Assembly: GCA_025350055.1 (NCBI GenBank)
Contig: JANXYK010000011.1
Span: 1 to 64,000 of the forward strand
Source of the DNA: Gammaproteobacteria bacterium
GTDB taxonomy: Bacteria > Pseudomonadota > Gammaproteobacteria > Steroidobacterales > Steroidobacteraceae
Direction: 5' to 3'
DNA length: 64,000 nt
The notes under the pieces were generated by a model. The model had not been told where the DNA came from. It saw nothing but the letters and a program-made list of their open reading frames with translations, and searched no databases. This document shows, in pieces, positions 16,625-25,637 of the stretch. A program made the position numbers and the translations under genes. Positions within the stretch are counted from its first letter, which is position 1. Every line of letters starts with the position of its first letter.

Positions 16625-18223
16625 TCAGTGCGCCGGCGCCACGTTGTCCGTGCGCTGGATGAAGTCGGCCACGCTGTCGTGCAGCGCCTTCAGCGAAGCC
16701 TCGTGCGCATAAACCATGTGGCCCGACTCGTAGAACTTGAACTCGATGTTCTTCTGCAGGCTGGCCGGAATCGGCAGGTGCCGCATCTCGTACACGCCCT
16801 CGAAGTAGGGCGTGGCCAGGTCGTAGTAGCCGGCATTGAGCATGATCTTCAGGTTCGGGTTGTACTTCATTGCCGCGGCGAGGTCGGGCATCACATTGGT
16901 CGACTGCTGCAGTCCCAACTGCGCGCCCGGCGGCTGGTGCTGGAAATTCCAGCTGCGCCACAGCTCGATCTCGGGCCGGTAAGCGCGGTTGTCGCCGAAT
17001 TTCAGGTCCTTGCGGATGTAGTCATTCAGCGCCGACACATACGCTGAGCTGATCGACGCCGACTGCGGATCGTAGTCTGCCTCCTTGCTCAGCGGATCCA
17101 TCGTCGGGCCGGAGAAGCGCGAGTCGAGGCGGCCCGTGGTGGTCGTGGTGTCGTCCTGAAGTGTCTTGCCGAATTCGCCGCCGCTGACACGCAGGTTGGC
17201 CTTGGCGATATAGGCCGCCGGGAGCCCCGTGTAGCGCTGCAGTTTTGCGACGGTCGCCTCGCGCTGCTGCGGATCGAGGCCCGCGCCGGCCTGCAGGGCC
17301 ACCGCGTAGTCGGTCAGCGCGAAGTGTTCCACCTCATCCAGCAGCGTGCGCAGGTCCTTGGGGGCATCGGCGAGCTTGTGGTGGTACCAGGCAGTGGCCG
17401 CATAGGTGGGCAGCACCAGCTGATAGGGCTGGTCGACACCGGGATTGGTCTCGGGCCCATCGGCGTTGTTGTCAAAGGACAGGATCTGCGAGAGCAGGAT
17501 CACGCCGTTGAAATCCACCGAGCGATCGGACTGCAGCAGGTTCACCAGCACCGCGGAACGCGTGGTGCCATAGCTTTCGCCGAACAGGTATTTGGGCGAG
17601 TTCCAGCGGCCGTACTTGGCCAGGAACTGCGAGATGAAGTCGGCGAAGGCCTGCGCGTCGGCATCCACGCCGAAGAAGGCCTTGTCGTGGTCCTTGCCGG
17701 CGACGCGACTGAAGCCGGTGCCCGGCGCATCGATGAATACCAGGTCGCTGGCATCGAGCAGGCTGAAATCGTTGTTCACCAGCGGATAGGGCGCGGCGGC
17801 GGTGTGCGTGTCATCGGCGGTGACCACGCGCTTCGGCCCGAAGGCGCCCATGTGCAGCCACACGGTCGACGAACCAGGCCCGCCATTGAACAGGAAGGTG
17901 ATCGGACGGCGCGCGCTGGGCTCGCCGCTCTTGAAATAGGCCGCGTAGAACATCGAGGCCTCGGCTGGGCCGACCTTGTCTTCCTTGTTGGCATTCTGCG
18001 GCACCTCGTCGTAGTCCTTCAGATGCACGATGAGCGTGCCGGCATAGGCGTCGTAGTCCACGCGCTTGCCGCCTACGGTGACGCTGCCCTTGCTGGCCTG
18101 CTCCTCCGGTTTGAAAGTCTGCAGCTTCGCCTCATCGCCCTTGCCACTGGCCTCCGCGGCCGTCAGCGGCAGTGCCGCAATACTCATCAACAGGGACAGG
18201 ACACAAAGGCTCTGGCAACGCAT
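16625..18223 (-). CDS. S10-family serine carboxypeptidase
   Basis: Exported serine carboxypeptidase of family S10, 532 aa. After a signal peptide (MRCQSLCVLSLLMSIAALPLTAAEA) come the oxyanion-hole segment FLFNGGPGSSTVW, the nucleophile elbow FGESYGTTR and, at the C-terminus, YYDLATPYF with the acid and GHMVYAH with the histidine of the triad. Family members remove C-terminal residues at acidic pH. The ATG at 18223 is chosen because it starts the signal peptide directly. It is divergent from the amine oxidase gene with a 78-bp gap. It is one of several secreted peptidases between 9 and 25 kb, consistent with a peptide-scavenging lifestyle. Confidence 0.9.
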   Translation of the reverse strand: MRCQSLCVLSLLMSIAALPLTAAEASGKGDEAKLQTFKPEEQASKGSVTVGGKRVDYDAYAGTLIVHLKDYDEVPQNANKEDKVGPAEASMFYAAYFKSGEPSARRPITFLFNGGPGSSTVWLHMGAFGPKRVVTADDTHTAAAPYPLVNNDFSLLDASDLVFIDAPGTGFSRVAGKDHDKAFFGVDADAQAFADFISQFLAKYGRWNSPKYLFGESYGTTRSAVLVNLLQSDRSVDFNGVILLSQILSFDNNADGPETNPGVDQPYQLVLPTYAATAWYHHKLADAPKDLRTLLDEVEHFALTDYAVALQAGAGLDPQQREATVAKLQRYTGLPAAYIAKANLRVSGGEFGKTLQDDTTTTTGRLDSRFSGPTMDPLSKEADYDPQSASISSAYVSALNDYIRKDLKFGDNRAYRPEIELWRSWNFQHQPPGAQLGLQQSTNVMPDLAAAMKYNPNLKIMLNAGYYDLATPYFEGVYEMRHLPIPASLQKNIEFKFYESGHMVYAHEASLKALHDSVADFIQRTDNVAPAH

Positions 18224-18301
18224 GCGTACACTCCGGTGTGAAGGGTTACAGGCAGGCTGGCGATAGAGTGCCACCCCGTTGTGATGCGCTATGATCACGT
18301 T

Positions 18302-19771
18302 ATGAACAAGCGCTGTCCATTCCCCGTTGGCATGGATCGCCGCCGCTTTATCCTGAGCGGCCTCGGCGCGGGCGCCGGCTTGTTGCTATCGCGCGCGCAG
18401 GCCCAGGCGTTGATGAGTCCCGCCGCTGGTACAACCGCGCGCAAGCCGAAGGTGCTGGTACTGGGTGCCGGCGTCGCTGGCCTCGCGGCGGCGTTGAAAC
18501 TGCAGGAGAGCGGCTGCGAAGTCACGGTGCTGGAAGCGCGCACGCGGCCGGGCGGCCGCGTGCACACATTGCGCGAACCTTTCGCCGACGATCTGTACGC
18601 TGAGGCCGGCGCGGGGCGCATCCCGAGCACACACGCGCTGACGCTGGCCTGTGTGGCGCGCTATCAGTTGCCGCTCGACCCGTTCTTTCCGGATTCGGGC
18701 TCGCAGGTGTATCTGTGGGGTGGCAAACGCGCAGTGGCCGCCTACGGGCAGGGCCCTGACCTCAACGAGCTGAATGTGGATTTCACGCCCCGCGAACGCC
18801 AGGTGGGTTTCGAAGGGCTCTCGAAACTTTACTTCGATGAGCTGCGCGAGAGCCTGCGGTCCCGGCCCGCGGATGGCTGGCCATTTCCCGATTCGAAGCT
18901 CTACAAGGACCAGACCTTCAGCGAATACCTGCGCCGCCAGGGCGCCTCCGCCGATGCGATCAACTACCTGACGCAGGGTTTCGTTGACGACTCGCTGCTC
19001 GATTTCGCGCACGATGCGATGAGCCACGCCGTGCCGATGCTCTCGAAGATCCGCGGCGGGAACGATCGGCTGCCGCAGGCGATGGCGAGCGCGCTAGGCG
19101 CGCAGATCCGCTACGGCGCCGAGGTGCAGCGCATCGAGCAGTCGGCTGATGGCGTGCGCGTGAGCTATCGCAGTGGTGGCCAGCAGCAACAGGCCAGCGC
19201 CGATCGCGCGATCTGCACCATTCCCTTCACGGTACTGCGCCACATCGAGATCGCGCCGGCTCTCAGCGCCCCCAAGGCGCGCTCGGTACAGAACCTGTAT
19301 CTCGGGCCCGTGGCACGCGTCTACGTGCAGACTCACAGCCGCTACTGGGAAAAGCAGGGCCTCAATGGTTTTGCTTCGGTGGACCAGGCCATGGAGCTGT
19401 GGAGCCCGACCGTTCATCAGCCTGGCACCCGCGGCATCCTGATGTCGTACCTCTACGAAGGCCTGGCGCGCGAGTACTCGGCGCAGTCTCCTGCCGATCA
19501 GATCGAGCGCAGCATCCAATTGTTCGACCAGGTGCATCCGGGCCTGCGCGCCGAGGTCGAGGCGGCCACCACCTGGTCGTGGCTCAATGAACCCTATTCG
19601 CGCGGCGCGTTCCTGGTGGCGAGGCCCGATCAGTTCGAACTGCTGCGCGATATCGCGCTGCCCGAAGGGCGGATCCATTTCGCGGGCGAGCACACCTCGC
19701 CCTGGCCCGGCTGGATCCAGGGTGCCTTGCATTCGGGATTGCGCACCGCCGACGAAGTGCTCCGCGGCTGA
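18302..19771 (+). CDS. Tat-exported flavin monoamine oxidase family protein
   Basis: FAD-dependent amine oxidase of 489 aa. The N-terminus carries a twin-arginine signal, DRRRFILSGLGAGAGLL, implying export of the folded flavoprotein. The dinucleotide fold GAGVAGLAAALKLQESG and the second FAD motif RPGGRVHTL follow, and the C-terminal FAGEHTSPWPGWIQGA contacts the flavin. Relatives oxidise primary amines or L-amino acids to imines with release of peroxide and ammonia. Start choices are GTG 18281, ATG 18302 and ATG 18332; all keep the Tat motif, and none has a strong ribosome site. It is convergent with the GMC oxidoreductase gene (18-bp gap). Confidence 0.87.
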   Translation: MNKRCPFPVGMDRRRFILSGLGAGAGLLLSRAQAQALMSPAAGTTARKPKVLVLGAGVAGLAAALKLQESGCEVTVLEARTRPGGRVHTLREPFADDLYAEAGAGRIPSTHALTLACVARYQLPLDPFFPDSGSQVYLWGGKRAVAAYGQGPDLNELNVDFTPRERQVGFEGLSKLYFDELRESLRSRPADGWPFPDSKLYKDQTFSEYLRRQGASADAINYLTQGFVDDSLLDFAHDAMSHAVPMLSKIRGGNDRLPQAMASALGAQIRYGAEVQRIEQSADGVRVSYRSGGQQQQASADRAICTIPFTVLRHIEIAPALSAPKARSVQNLYLGPVARVYVQTHSRYWEKQGLNGFASVDQAMELWSPTVHQPGTRGILMSYLYEGLAREYSAQSPADQIERSIQLFDQVHPGLRAEVEAATTWSWLNEPYSRGAFLVARPDQFELLRDIALPEGRIHFAGEHTSPWPGWIQGALHSGLRTADEVLRG

Positions 19772-19789
19772 GCCGGCGCCCGATTCGCT

Positions 19790-21442
19790 TCAGATCTCGC
19801 CGGCGCGCGCGAAGCGCGCAATATGATCAGCCGCACGAAACGCCAGCGCCTGGATCGTCATCGTCGGCTGACCGCGACCTGAAGTGACCAGGCTGCTGCC
19901 ATCGCACAGGAACAGGTTGGGCACATCGTGCGTGCGGTGGTAGCGATCGACGACCGAACTGCGCGCGTCGTTGCCCATGCGACAGGTGCCAAGCAGGTGC
20001 ATGCCGAAATTCTGCTCGGCCACCGGCGAACGCGTCACACGCTGCGCGCCGGCCGCGTCCATGATCTCGACCGCGCGATCCTGCATGAAGCGCGCGTTGG
20101 CCAGATCATCCGGATGATCCTTGTAGGTCACGCGCACCGCCGGTCGGCCCCAGGCATCCTTCAGCTTCGGGTCGAGGCTCACCGCATTGCTGGCGACCGG
20201 CAGTGAAGTGCCGTGCCCCAGCACGATCATGTTGCGCGGGAATTCACGCAGCCGCGCCTTGAAGGCCGAGCCCCAGGATGGGCCTTCCTGCCCCAGGCGC
20301 TGGGCCCACATCATGGGCTGCGGGCCGATGCGCGCATCGAGCCCGCCGCCGCCATAGAAACCGCGGCGCGGATCGGCATCATAGAAATCATGGATCACGC
20401 GCGTCACCTGCACGCTCTTGTACTCGTTGAGCTCGTGCTCGAACACGGCGCTGACGCGCGCGCTGTAGTTCATCATCAGGTATTTGCCGACCAGGCCGCT
20501 GGAGTTGGCCAGACCGTCGGGGAAGCGCGCACTGGCCGAGCCGAGCAGCAATCGCGGCGTCTCGGCGCCATTGGCCGCCAGCACCACCGCGCGTGCCTTC
20601 TGGAAATGCTCGCGCCCGGCCCGATCGAGGTAGGCCACTCCCGTCGCGCGACCTTTGGCATCGGTATCGACGCGCACCACGTAGCTGTGGGCGCGCACTT
20701 CACAACGTCCGGTGGCTTCGGCCTCCGGGATCATGTTGAACAGTGTCGAGGATTTGGCCTGCGCCTCGCAGGCGAAACCATGGCAAAAGCCGCAACTGAT
20801 GCAGGCCGCCCGGCCGCGATAGAACTGCGAGTTGATTGCCATCGGCGCCGGAAAGGGATGGAGCCCGAGCTTGCGTGCGCCGCGTTCGAAAAGCACGCCC
20901 GAGGATTTCACCGGGAGCGGTGGCATCGGGAAAGGGCGGCTGCGCGGCGGATCGAAGGGGCTCGCACCCGCGAGACCCGAGACGCCGATATCCCATTCGA
21001 CCTTGCTGTAGTAGGGCTCGAGCTCCGCGTAGGTGATCGGCCAGTCTTCGAAGCCGGTGCCGGCGATGGGCCCGAGCTTGCTGCGCTCGATGAAGTCGAT
21101 CTCGTGAAAGCGCCAGTAGTTCGCCGTGAAGTGCGTGCTGCTGCCGCCCACGGTGCGCGCATACCAGAGCGCGGGCCGCATGCCGGTGGGTTTTGCCACC
21201 GCCTCAGGGTCGGACCTGAAACTCTGCGGGCTGCGGCCGTCGCTGTTGGTGATGGCGCCGAGGAACCAGTACTTGAGTTCATCGTGCTCGAAGTCCGCCG
21301 GCGTCAGGCGCGGGCCCTGTTCGAGCACCACGGTGCTGAAGCCCGAGGTCGCGAGTTCGCGTGCCAGCACGCCGCCGGCGGCGCCCGAACCGACCACGAC
21401 AAAATCCACCACGGTGGAATCGCGATAGCGCACGGCGCTCAT
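19790..21442 (-). CDS. GMC-family FAD oxidoreductase (gluconate-dehydrogenase-type large subunit)
   Basis: GMC oxidoreductase of 550 aa, similar in layout to the flavoprotein subunits of membrane gluconate and sorbitol dehydrogenases. The FAD fold is VVVGSGAAGGVLARELA, followed by RTVGGSSTHFTANYWRF. A cysteine-containing insert CISCGFCHGFACEAQAK is characteristic of this subgroup and may bind an iron-sulfur centre. The C-terminal HLLGTCRMG and FLCDGSSLVTSGRGQPT provide the active-site His and Asn-equivalent region. It has no signal of its own; its start overlaps the stop of the small-subunit gene as ATGA, and that subunit bears a Tat signal, so the complex may be co-exported. No cytochrome c subunit is adjacent. 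Confidence 0.85.
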   Translation of the reverse strand: MSAVRYRDSTVVDFVVVGSGAAGGVLARELATSGFSTVVLEQGPRLTPADFEHDELKYWFLGAITNSDGRSPQSFRSDPEAVAKPTGMRPALWYARTVGGSSTHFTANYWRFHEIDFIERSKLGPIAGTGFEDWPITYAELEPYYSKVEWDIGVSGLAGASPFDPPRSRPFPMPPLPVKSSGVLFERGARKLGLHPFPAPMAINSQFYRGRAACISCGFCHGFACEAQAKSSTLFNMIPEAEATGRCEVRAHSYVVRVDTDAKGRATGVAYLDRAGREHFQKARAVVLAANGAETPRLLLGSASARFPDGLANSSGLVGKYLMMNYSARVSAVFEHELNEYKSVQVTRVIHDFYDADPRRGFYGGGGLDARIGPQPMMWAQRLGQEGPSWGSAFKARLREFPRNMIVLGHGTSLPVASNAVSLDPKLKDAWGRPAVRVTYKDHPDDLANARFMQDRAVEIMDAAGAQRVTRSPVAEQNFGMHLLGTCRMGNDARSSVVDRYHRTHDVPNLFLCDGSSLVTSGRGQPTMTIQALAFRAADHIARFARAGEI

Positions 21443-22062
21443 GATTTGCCGGCCGCGGCGTCGAATCCCGGGTAGTCGCGATCGTAGTAACCGAAAGGCG
21501 GCGTGAAGGCGTGCAGGTCTTCGAAGCCAATGAGCTGCCAACCCAAGCCGTTGTGGTTGCCGCCGTAGTCCGGCATCGACAGCGCGCCGAGCACGGTGAG
21601 CTGCTGCGCGGAATTGAAGAATGGCGTGTGCTCGACCTGCTGCAACCAGGCGATCTGCTGTTCGGAAGTGAGCGCCGCGAAGCCTTCGGCGCCGGCATGC
21701 TGTGCGCGGCATTTCAGTTCGAACTCGGCCAGCCCGAGGCGAAAGGCGGGCGCCAGCGGCGCCATGAAGCCGGCCAGTGCATGGTCGATGAAGCGTGCCA
21801 CGCCCATCTCGCGCGCGCCGGGTGTGTCGTCGCTCGGAATGATCTGCGCCACGAGCGCATCGATCGTCGCTGCCTCGCCGCTGCTGAAGTAGCGCAAGGC
21901 GGTGCTGCCGCGCGCCTCGCTGGCGACCGCCCTGGTGCTGGCGAAACCACTGACCGCTGCGACGCCCAACAACGCGAGCGCGGACTCGAGCAGTTCGCGG
22001 CGCGTATGAACGGCCGTCGCAGGTTCACGCGCCGCGGCATCACCCGTCGCAGCATCGCTCAC
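21439..22062 (-). CDS. Gluconate 2-dehydrogenase subunit 3 family protein
   Basis: Small subunit (207 aa) of a GMC-type dehydrogenase. A TRRELLESALALLGVAAVSGF segment near residue 24 looks like a twin-arginine signal that can carry the flavoprotein partner across the membrane. The family core ALRYFSSGEAATIDALVAQIIPSDDTPGA and the C-terminal YGGNHNGLGWQLIGF are well conserved. The GTG at 22062 sits seven bases after the stop of the upstream protease gene and has a weak GTGAGG site; longer starts run back into that gene in the wrong frame. The downstream GMC gene overlaps it by four bases, showing a tight transcription unit of protease, small subunit and large subunit. Confidence 0.83.
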   Translation of the reverse strand: MSDAATGDAAAREPATAVHTRRELLESALALLGVAAVSGFASTRAVASEARGSTALRYFSSGEAATIDALVAQIIPSDDTPGAREMGVARFIDHALAGFMAPLAPAFRLGLAEFELKCRAQHAGAEGFAALTSEQQIAWLQQVEHTPFFNSAQQLTVLGALSMPDYGGNHNGLGWQLIGFEDLHAFTPPFGYYDRDYPGFDAAAGKS

Positions 22063-22069
22063 CGCGGCC

Positions 22070-23671
22070 TCACTTCGCTTTCTGCGCGTTACCACCCTTG
22101 CCCTCCCAGATCGCCAGCATGTCGGCCGAGCCCTGCGAGCGTACGCCATTGTCAGCGAGTATGTTTTCGGTGCTGGCCATGATTTCAGTGCGCGAGAACA
22201 CCAGCGTTTCCCCCAGGCGATTGGCGAAGGAGAACTCCACGAATTCACTCTTCAGGTCGCGCAGCACCGCGACCAGGTGCGCGAGGCTGCGGATCGGCGT
22301 GCCGTTTACTTTCTCCACCACGATGCCCGCCGGGTTGTCGTAACCCTTGGAGGCGTTGCTGGGAAAGAAGGGCGAGGGCACGACCACCAGTTCTTCGCGC
22401 GCGGCATCGGGTGCAGCCCCGAAGCCCGAGATCAGCGGGCTGCCGATGAAGCCCAGGCTGAGCGCGATGTTGCCGTTGCCGGCCAGCGCATGCAGGTACT
22501 GGCGCGTGGCGCGCGAGAACACCATCGGGCCATAGATGAAATACGAGGGATAGTCGCCCCACAGGTCCGGGATCAGGCTGGGTTTCATCGGACTCACCGG
22601 CAGCTGGATGTTCAGCGCCTTGCCGTCGCGCACTACCGTCAGCGGTATCTTGCCGTTCCTGGCCACCTGCTGCACGCGATAGGCAAAGCTCACGCGCAGG
22701 TCGGCATTCAGCTTCACCATGCCCTCATCGTCGACCGGCGTGTCGCCGATGCGGGTGATCAGGTCCCACTCATGCAGCGGGTAGCTGCTGTCGGTGCTGG
22801 CCGGGCGGTGCACGAGGATGCCCTGCACCAGTTTGTCCAGCTTCAGGAAGGGTCGTAGCGCGCTGTTCTCGAAGCTCTGCAGTTCGTCAAACATCGCGGG
22901 CTTGCCGTCGTAGTGCCCGTCGGCGATATCCTGCAGGAACAGATCGATCTCCTCGTTGGGGATGATGTAACCGATATTCTGCGTGTCGCCACCGGCGCGG
23001 CTGAAGGCGAGCCCGATCATTTTGTCGCCGACCACCGCGGCACCGCCGCTGTTGCCGGGATTGATCGCCGCGTCGATCTGGATGCGCAGTCCCAGCACCG
23101 GATAGTTGTAGGTCGAATACTCGATGCGCGAGACGATGCCCTTGGTGATCGAGAGCGAGGCGCCACCGGTGGGATAGCCGTAGGCCAGCACCGCGTCCCT
23201 GATCTGCGGCAGTTGCGTGGCGCGCGGCAAGGGTGCGTGCGTCGCGAAGAAGGCATCGTCGTCCAGCTTCAGCACCGCGAGGTCGATGCCTGGCGCTACC
23301 GCCACCACCGTGGCGCTGAGCTTGTCGCCGGATTGATTGGCCTGAATCTGCACCTGGCTCGCGTACAGCACCACGTGCGCGTTGGTGAGGATGCGATTGC
23401 CCTCGATGATCACGCCACTGCCGGTGACCTCCGCGGGCGCCTGTTTTGCCCAGGGCTTGGTGGTGTCGGGGTTGCGAATGGTCGCAAACACCTTGACCAC
23501 GGCGGCGCCGATATTGCCGGCAGCTTCGGCGGGCTCCGCCGACGTCGTCGCCTTTGGCGTCGCTGCGGCTGCGTCGGTCGCGGCCTTACCGGTGGTGCTT
23601 GCGCCGACCAGCAGCAGTGCCGCCAGGCACGCGCTGGCGATGCGTTTCAGGATCGCGGACGGTGTGCTCAT
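22070..23671 (-). CDS. Exported S1C trypsin-like (DegP-type) serine protease with PDZ-like C-terminus
   Basis: Periplasmic serine protease of 533 aa. A signal peptide (hydrophobic CLAALLLVGAS) precedes a chymotrypsin-fold domain with the catalytic triad His99 (LTNAHVV), Asp130 (GIDLAVLKL) and Ser208 (GNSGGA). Two PDZ-like regions follow, the second containing NPAGIVVEKVNGTPIRSLAHLVAVL. It resembles plant and bacterial DEG proteases more than the classical DegP/DegQ length of about 450-475 aa. The ATG at 23671 follows CAGGTTGAC. It is the first gene of a tight operon with the dehydrogenase small and large subunits, an unexpected pairing. Confidence 0.87.
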   Translation of the reverse strand: MSTPSAILKRIASACLAALLLVGASTTGKAATDAAAATPKATTSAEPAEAAGNIGAAVVKVFATIRNPDTTKPWAKQAPAEVTGSGVIIEGNRILTNAHVVLYASQVQIQANQSGDKLSATVVAVAPGIDLAVLKLDDDAFFATHAPLPRATQLPQIRDAVLAYGYPTGGASLSITKGIVSRIEYSTYNYPVLGLRIQIDAAINPGNSGGAAVVGDKMIGLAFSRAGGDTQNIGYIIPNEEIDLFLQDIADGHYDGKPAMFDELQSFENSALRPFLKLDKLVQGILVHRPASTDSSYPLHEWDLITRIGDTPVDDEGMVKLNADLRVSFAYRVQQVARNGKIPLTVVRDGKALNIQLPVSPMKPSLIPDLWGDYPSYFIYGPMVFSRATRQYLHALAGNGNIALSLGFIGSPLISGFGAAPDAAREELVVVPSPFFPSNASKGYDNPAGIVVEKVNGTPIRSLAHLVAVLRDLKSEFVEFSFANRLGETLVFSRTEIMASTENILADNGVRSQGSADMLAIWEGKGGNAQKAK

Positions 23672-23772
23672 GTCAACCTGACCCTTGCCAATGCCAAAGC
23701 GCACTATTGCGCAAAGCGCAGGTTACCGGCAAGCCGCGCCGCGGCGCTGTCCGGCGGCGCTGTCCGGCGGCG

Positions 23773-25239
23773 CTAGTCGGCGGCCTTGAAGCGCGGCAAG
23801 GGGTCGGGCAGATCCGCCAGGAAATAAGCCAGCACCGCCATCGTAGCCACCTGGCTGTTCAGGTTCTGCGGGTCGACTTTGTCCAGGGTGTCGGCGGCCG
23901 TGTGGTGATAGTCGAAATAGTGCCGGCCGTCGACCCGTGGAGCGAAACCCGGTACGCCCGCGCCCTGCAGCGGCCCGATGTCGGCGCCGAGCTCGCGATC
24001 GAAACCTGCCAGCGCCGTGGCACCAATGGGCGCGAGCGCATCCACCACCGGTTGCAGGCTGGCCAGCGAGCGCCGATCCACCGCGGCGTTCACACCCAGC
24101 GAGCGACCGGCGCCCGCGTCGCTCTCGATCGCCGCCACCTGCGTGTCGAGCCGGTCACGCACCGATTCGAAGTAGGCCCTGCTGCCGGCGCCGCCATTTT
24201 CCTCACTGGACCAGGCGATGAAACGAATCGTGCGGTGCGGATGCAGGTCGAGCTGCCTGAGCACGGCGATCACACCGGCTGCCGCCATCGTGCCCACGCC
24301 ATCGTCGGTCGCGCCCGTGCCCAGGTCCCAGGAATCCAGGTGCCCGGAGACGATCACGACTTCGCCTGGCTTGTCGCGGCCGGGCCAGTCGGCGATCACG
24401 TTGTTGCTGTCGGCGTCAGGCAGTGTCGCCGGCGTGAGCAGCAGCTTCATCGTCACCGGGCCATGCGCTGCCAGGCGCGCAATAAGGTCGGCATCTTCGG
24501 CCGACAGGGCGCCCGCCGGAATCGCCGACTGCGCACTCTTGAATACGGTGACGCCGGTGTGCGGCAGGCGATAATTCGCGCCGCCCACCGAACGCACCAG
24601 CGCCGCGCGCGCGCCCAGCGCCGCTGCCTTGGCAGCGCCGCCACTGCGATATTGCACCGCGTGGCCATAGGCCTCGAAGGCATCACCGTTGTCCGCCAGG
24701 TGCTGCTCGAAAGGCTCGTCGAACAACACGATACTGCCGGGCACTTCGCTGGCGCGGCGCTGCAGTTCGTCGAAGTCTTGCACCACGATCACACGGGCAC
24801 TCAAGCCCTCGGGTGCCGTCGCCCCGGAGAAACCCAGCGCCGTCACATGCAATCGCTGGCTGAGCCCGGCCGGGCGGCCAGGATAGTCGGTCAGCTCTGC
24901 CTGTTCAGCGCCGCGCACCCAGTGCGGCACCTTCGCCGGCTGCAGCTGCACCTGCGCGCCGAGCGCGCGCATCGCCGCGGCGACCTGTTCGATGGCTGCA
25001 TCCAGCTGCGGTGAGCCCGAGATGCGCGGGCCGATGGTGTCGGTCAGCGTGGTGAGCTGCTGCATGGCCCAGGGGCTGGCCATCGCCGTGCTGCGGATGC
25101 GCGCCAGCGTTGCGGCTGCGTCGCCCGCTGGCGCTGCGCTGGCTGCGGCGGTGGCCGGGCTCGGCAGCACGCACAGCAGCGTACCCAGCAACAGGAGTGG
25201 AGCAGCGAACATGGCGGGCGCGCGGCGTGATGCGTTCAT
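23773..25239 (-). CDS. Exported M28-family zinc aminopeptidase
   Basis: Co-catalytic zinc exopeptidase of family M28, 488 aa, with a signal peptide ending around SPATAAASA. A PA-like insert domain spans roughly residues 130-260. The metal and catalytic residues are in place: SGHLDSWD (His and Asp ligands, with the Asp that orients the base), TDDGVGT (bridging Asp), SSEENGG (catalytic and ligand Glu pair), ESDAGAG (Asp) and YHHTAADT (His). Architecture matches carboxypeptidase Q/plasma glutamate carboxypeptidase relatives, which cleave dipeptides or N-terminal residues. It reads toward the S1C protease gene with about 100 bp between them. Confidence 0.9.
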   Translation of the reverse strand: MNASRRAPAMFAAPLLLLGTLLCVLPSPATAAASAAPAGDAAATLARIRSTAMASPWAMQQLTTLTDTIGPRISGSPQLDAAIEQVAAAMRALGAQVQLQPAKVPHWVRGAEQAELTDYPGRPAGLSQRLHVTALGFSGATAPEGLSARVIVVQDFDELQRRASEVPGSIVLFDEPFEQHLADNGDAFEAYGHAVQYRSGGAAKAAALGARAALVRSVGGANYRLPHTGVTVFKSAQSAIPAGALSAEDADLIARLAAHGPVTMKLLLTPATLPDADSNNVIADWPGRDKPGEVVIVSGHLDSWDLGTGATDDGVGTMAAAGVIAVLRQLDLHPHRTIRFIAWSSEENGGAGSRAYFESVRDRLDTQVAAIESDAGAGRSLGVNAAVDRRSLASLQPVVDALAPIGATALAGFDRELGADIGPLQGAGVPGFAPRVDGRHYFDYHHTAADTLDKVDPQNLNSQVATMAVLAYFLADLPDPLPRFKAAD

Positions 25240-25334
25240 GGGTATCCAGGGTGAGGTGGCAGGAGTGCAGGCGCCGCAGCCTTCGAGAGGGCGGGCCGCT
25301 AGTCAATACAGGCCCGCGCTTGCCGGTCGTGTTT

Positions 25335-25358
25335 GTACCATAGTACCATAGTACCAAG
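25335..25358 (+). repeat. Three tandem 8-bp repeats, candidate operator
   Basis: Two perfect GTACCATA octamers (25335-25342 and 25343-25350) are followed directly by GTACCAAG (25351-25358). They lie 16 bp upstream of the ATG of a small ribbon-helix-helix-like gene and before its AAGGAA ribosome site. Ribbon-helix-helix regulators commonly bind head-to-tail short repeats cooperatively, so an autoregulatory operator is a reasonable inference. The repeats are AT-rich relative to their surroundings and may also contain the promoter. Confidence 0.5.
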
Positions 25359-25373
25359 TTACAAGGAACTGTC

Positions 25374-25637
25374 ATGGCCAGGGCACCCCGCCGCATCGAG
25401 ATCGAACGCGTCCAGACCGGCGTGCGCATGGAGCGGCGCGTGCTCAAGGTGCTGAAGGCGCTGGCCGAGTACAAGAACCTGACGCTGGGCGATCTGCTCG
25501 AGGGCATCGTGCTGCACGCCTTCGACGGCAAGGCGCCGTTCACCGGCGAGACCCTGCGCAAGATCGGCGAGCTCAAGGGCATCTACGAACTGGACCTCGA
25601 CGCGAGCGCTAGCCACCGGCTGCGCGAGAAGTCATGA
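25374..25637 (+). CDS. Small ribbon-helix-helix-like protein
   Basis: An 87-aa protein with no family I can name with certainty. Residues 12-50 follow the ribbon-helix-helix plan: a short strand (QTGVRM), a first amphipathic helix (ERRVLKVLKALAEYK), the turn NLT and a second helix (LGDLLEGIVLHAF). A charged tail follows. The AAGGAA site and ATG are clear. Three tandem octamers just upstream look like a binding site for such a protein. Its stop overlaps the start of the next gene as ATGA, so the two are probably one functional unit, possibly a regulator with its cognate effector. The fold call is by pattern and needs structural comparison. Confidence 0.7.
   Translation: MARAPRRIEIERVQTGVRMERRVLKVLKALAEYKNLTLGDLLEGIVLHAFDGKAPFTGETLRKIGELKGIYELDLDASASHRLREKS

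Noticed and set aside
21443-21712. N-terminal extension of the GMC oxidoreductase
   Set aside because: It overlaps the small-subunit gene in another frame and is Arg/Ala-rich; the ATG at 21442 with ATGA overlap gives the standard FAD-fold start.
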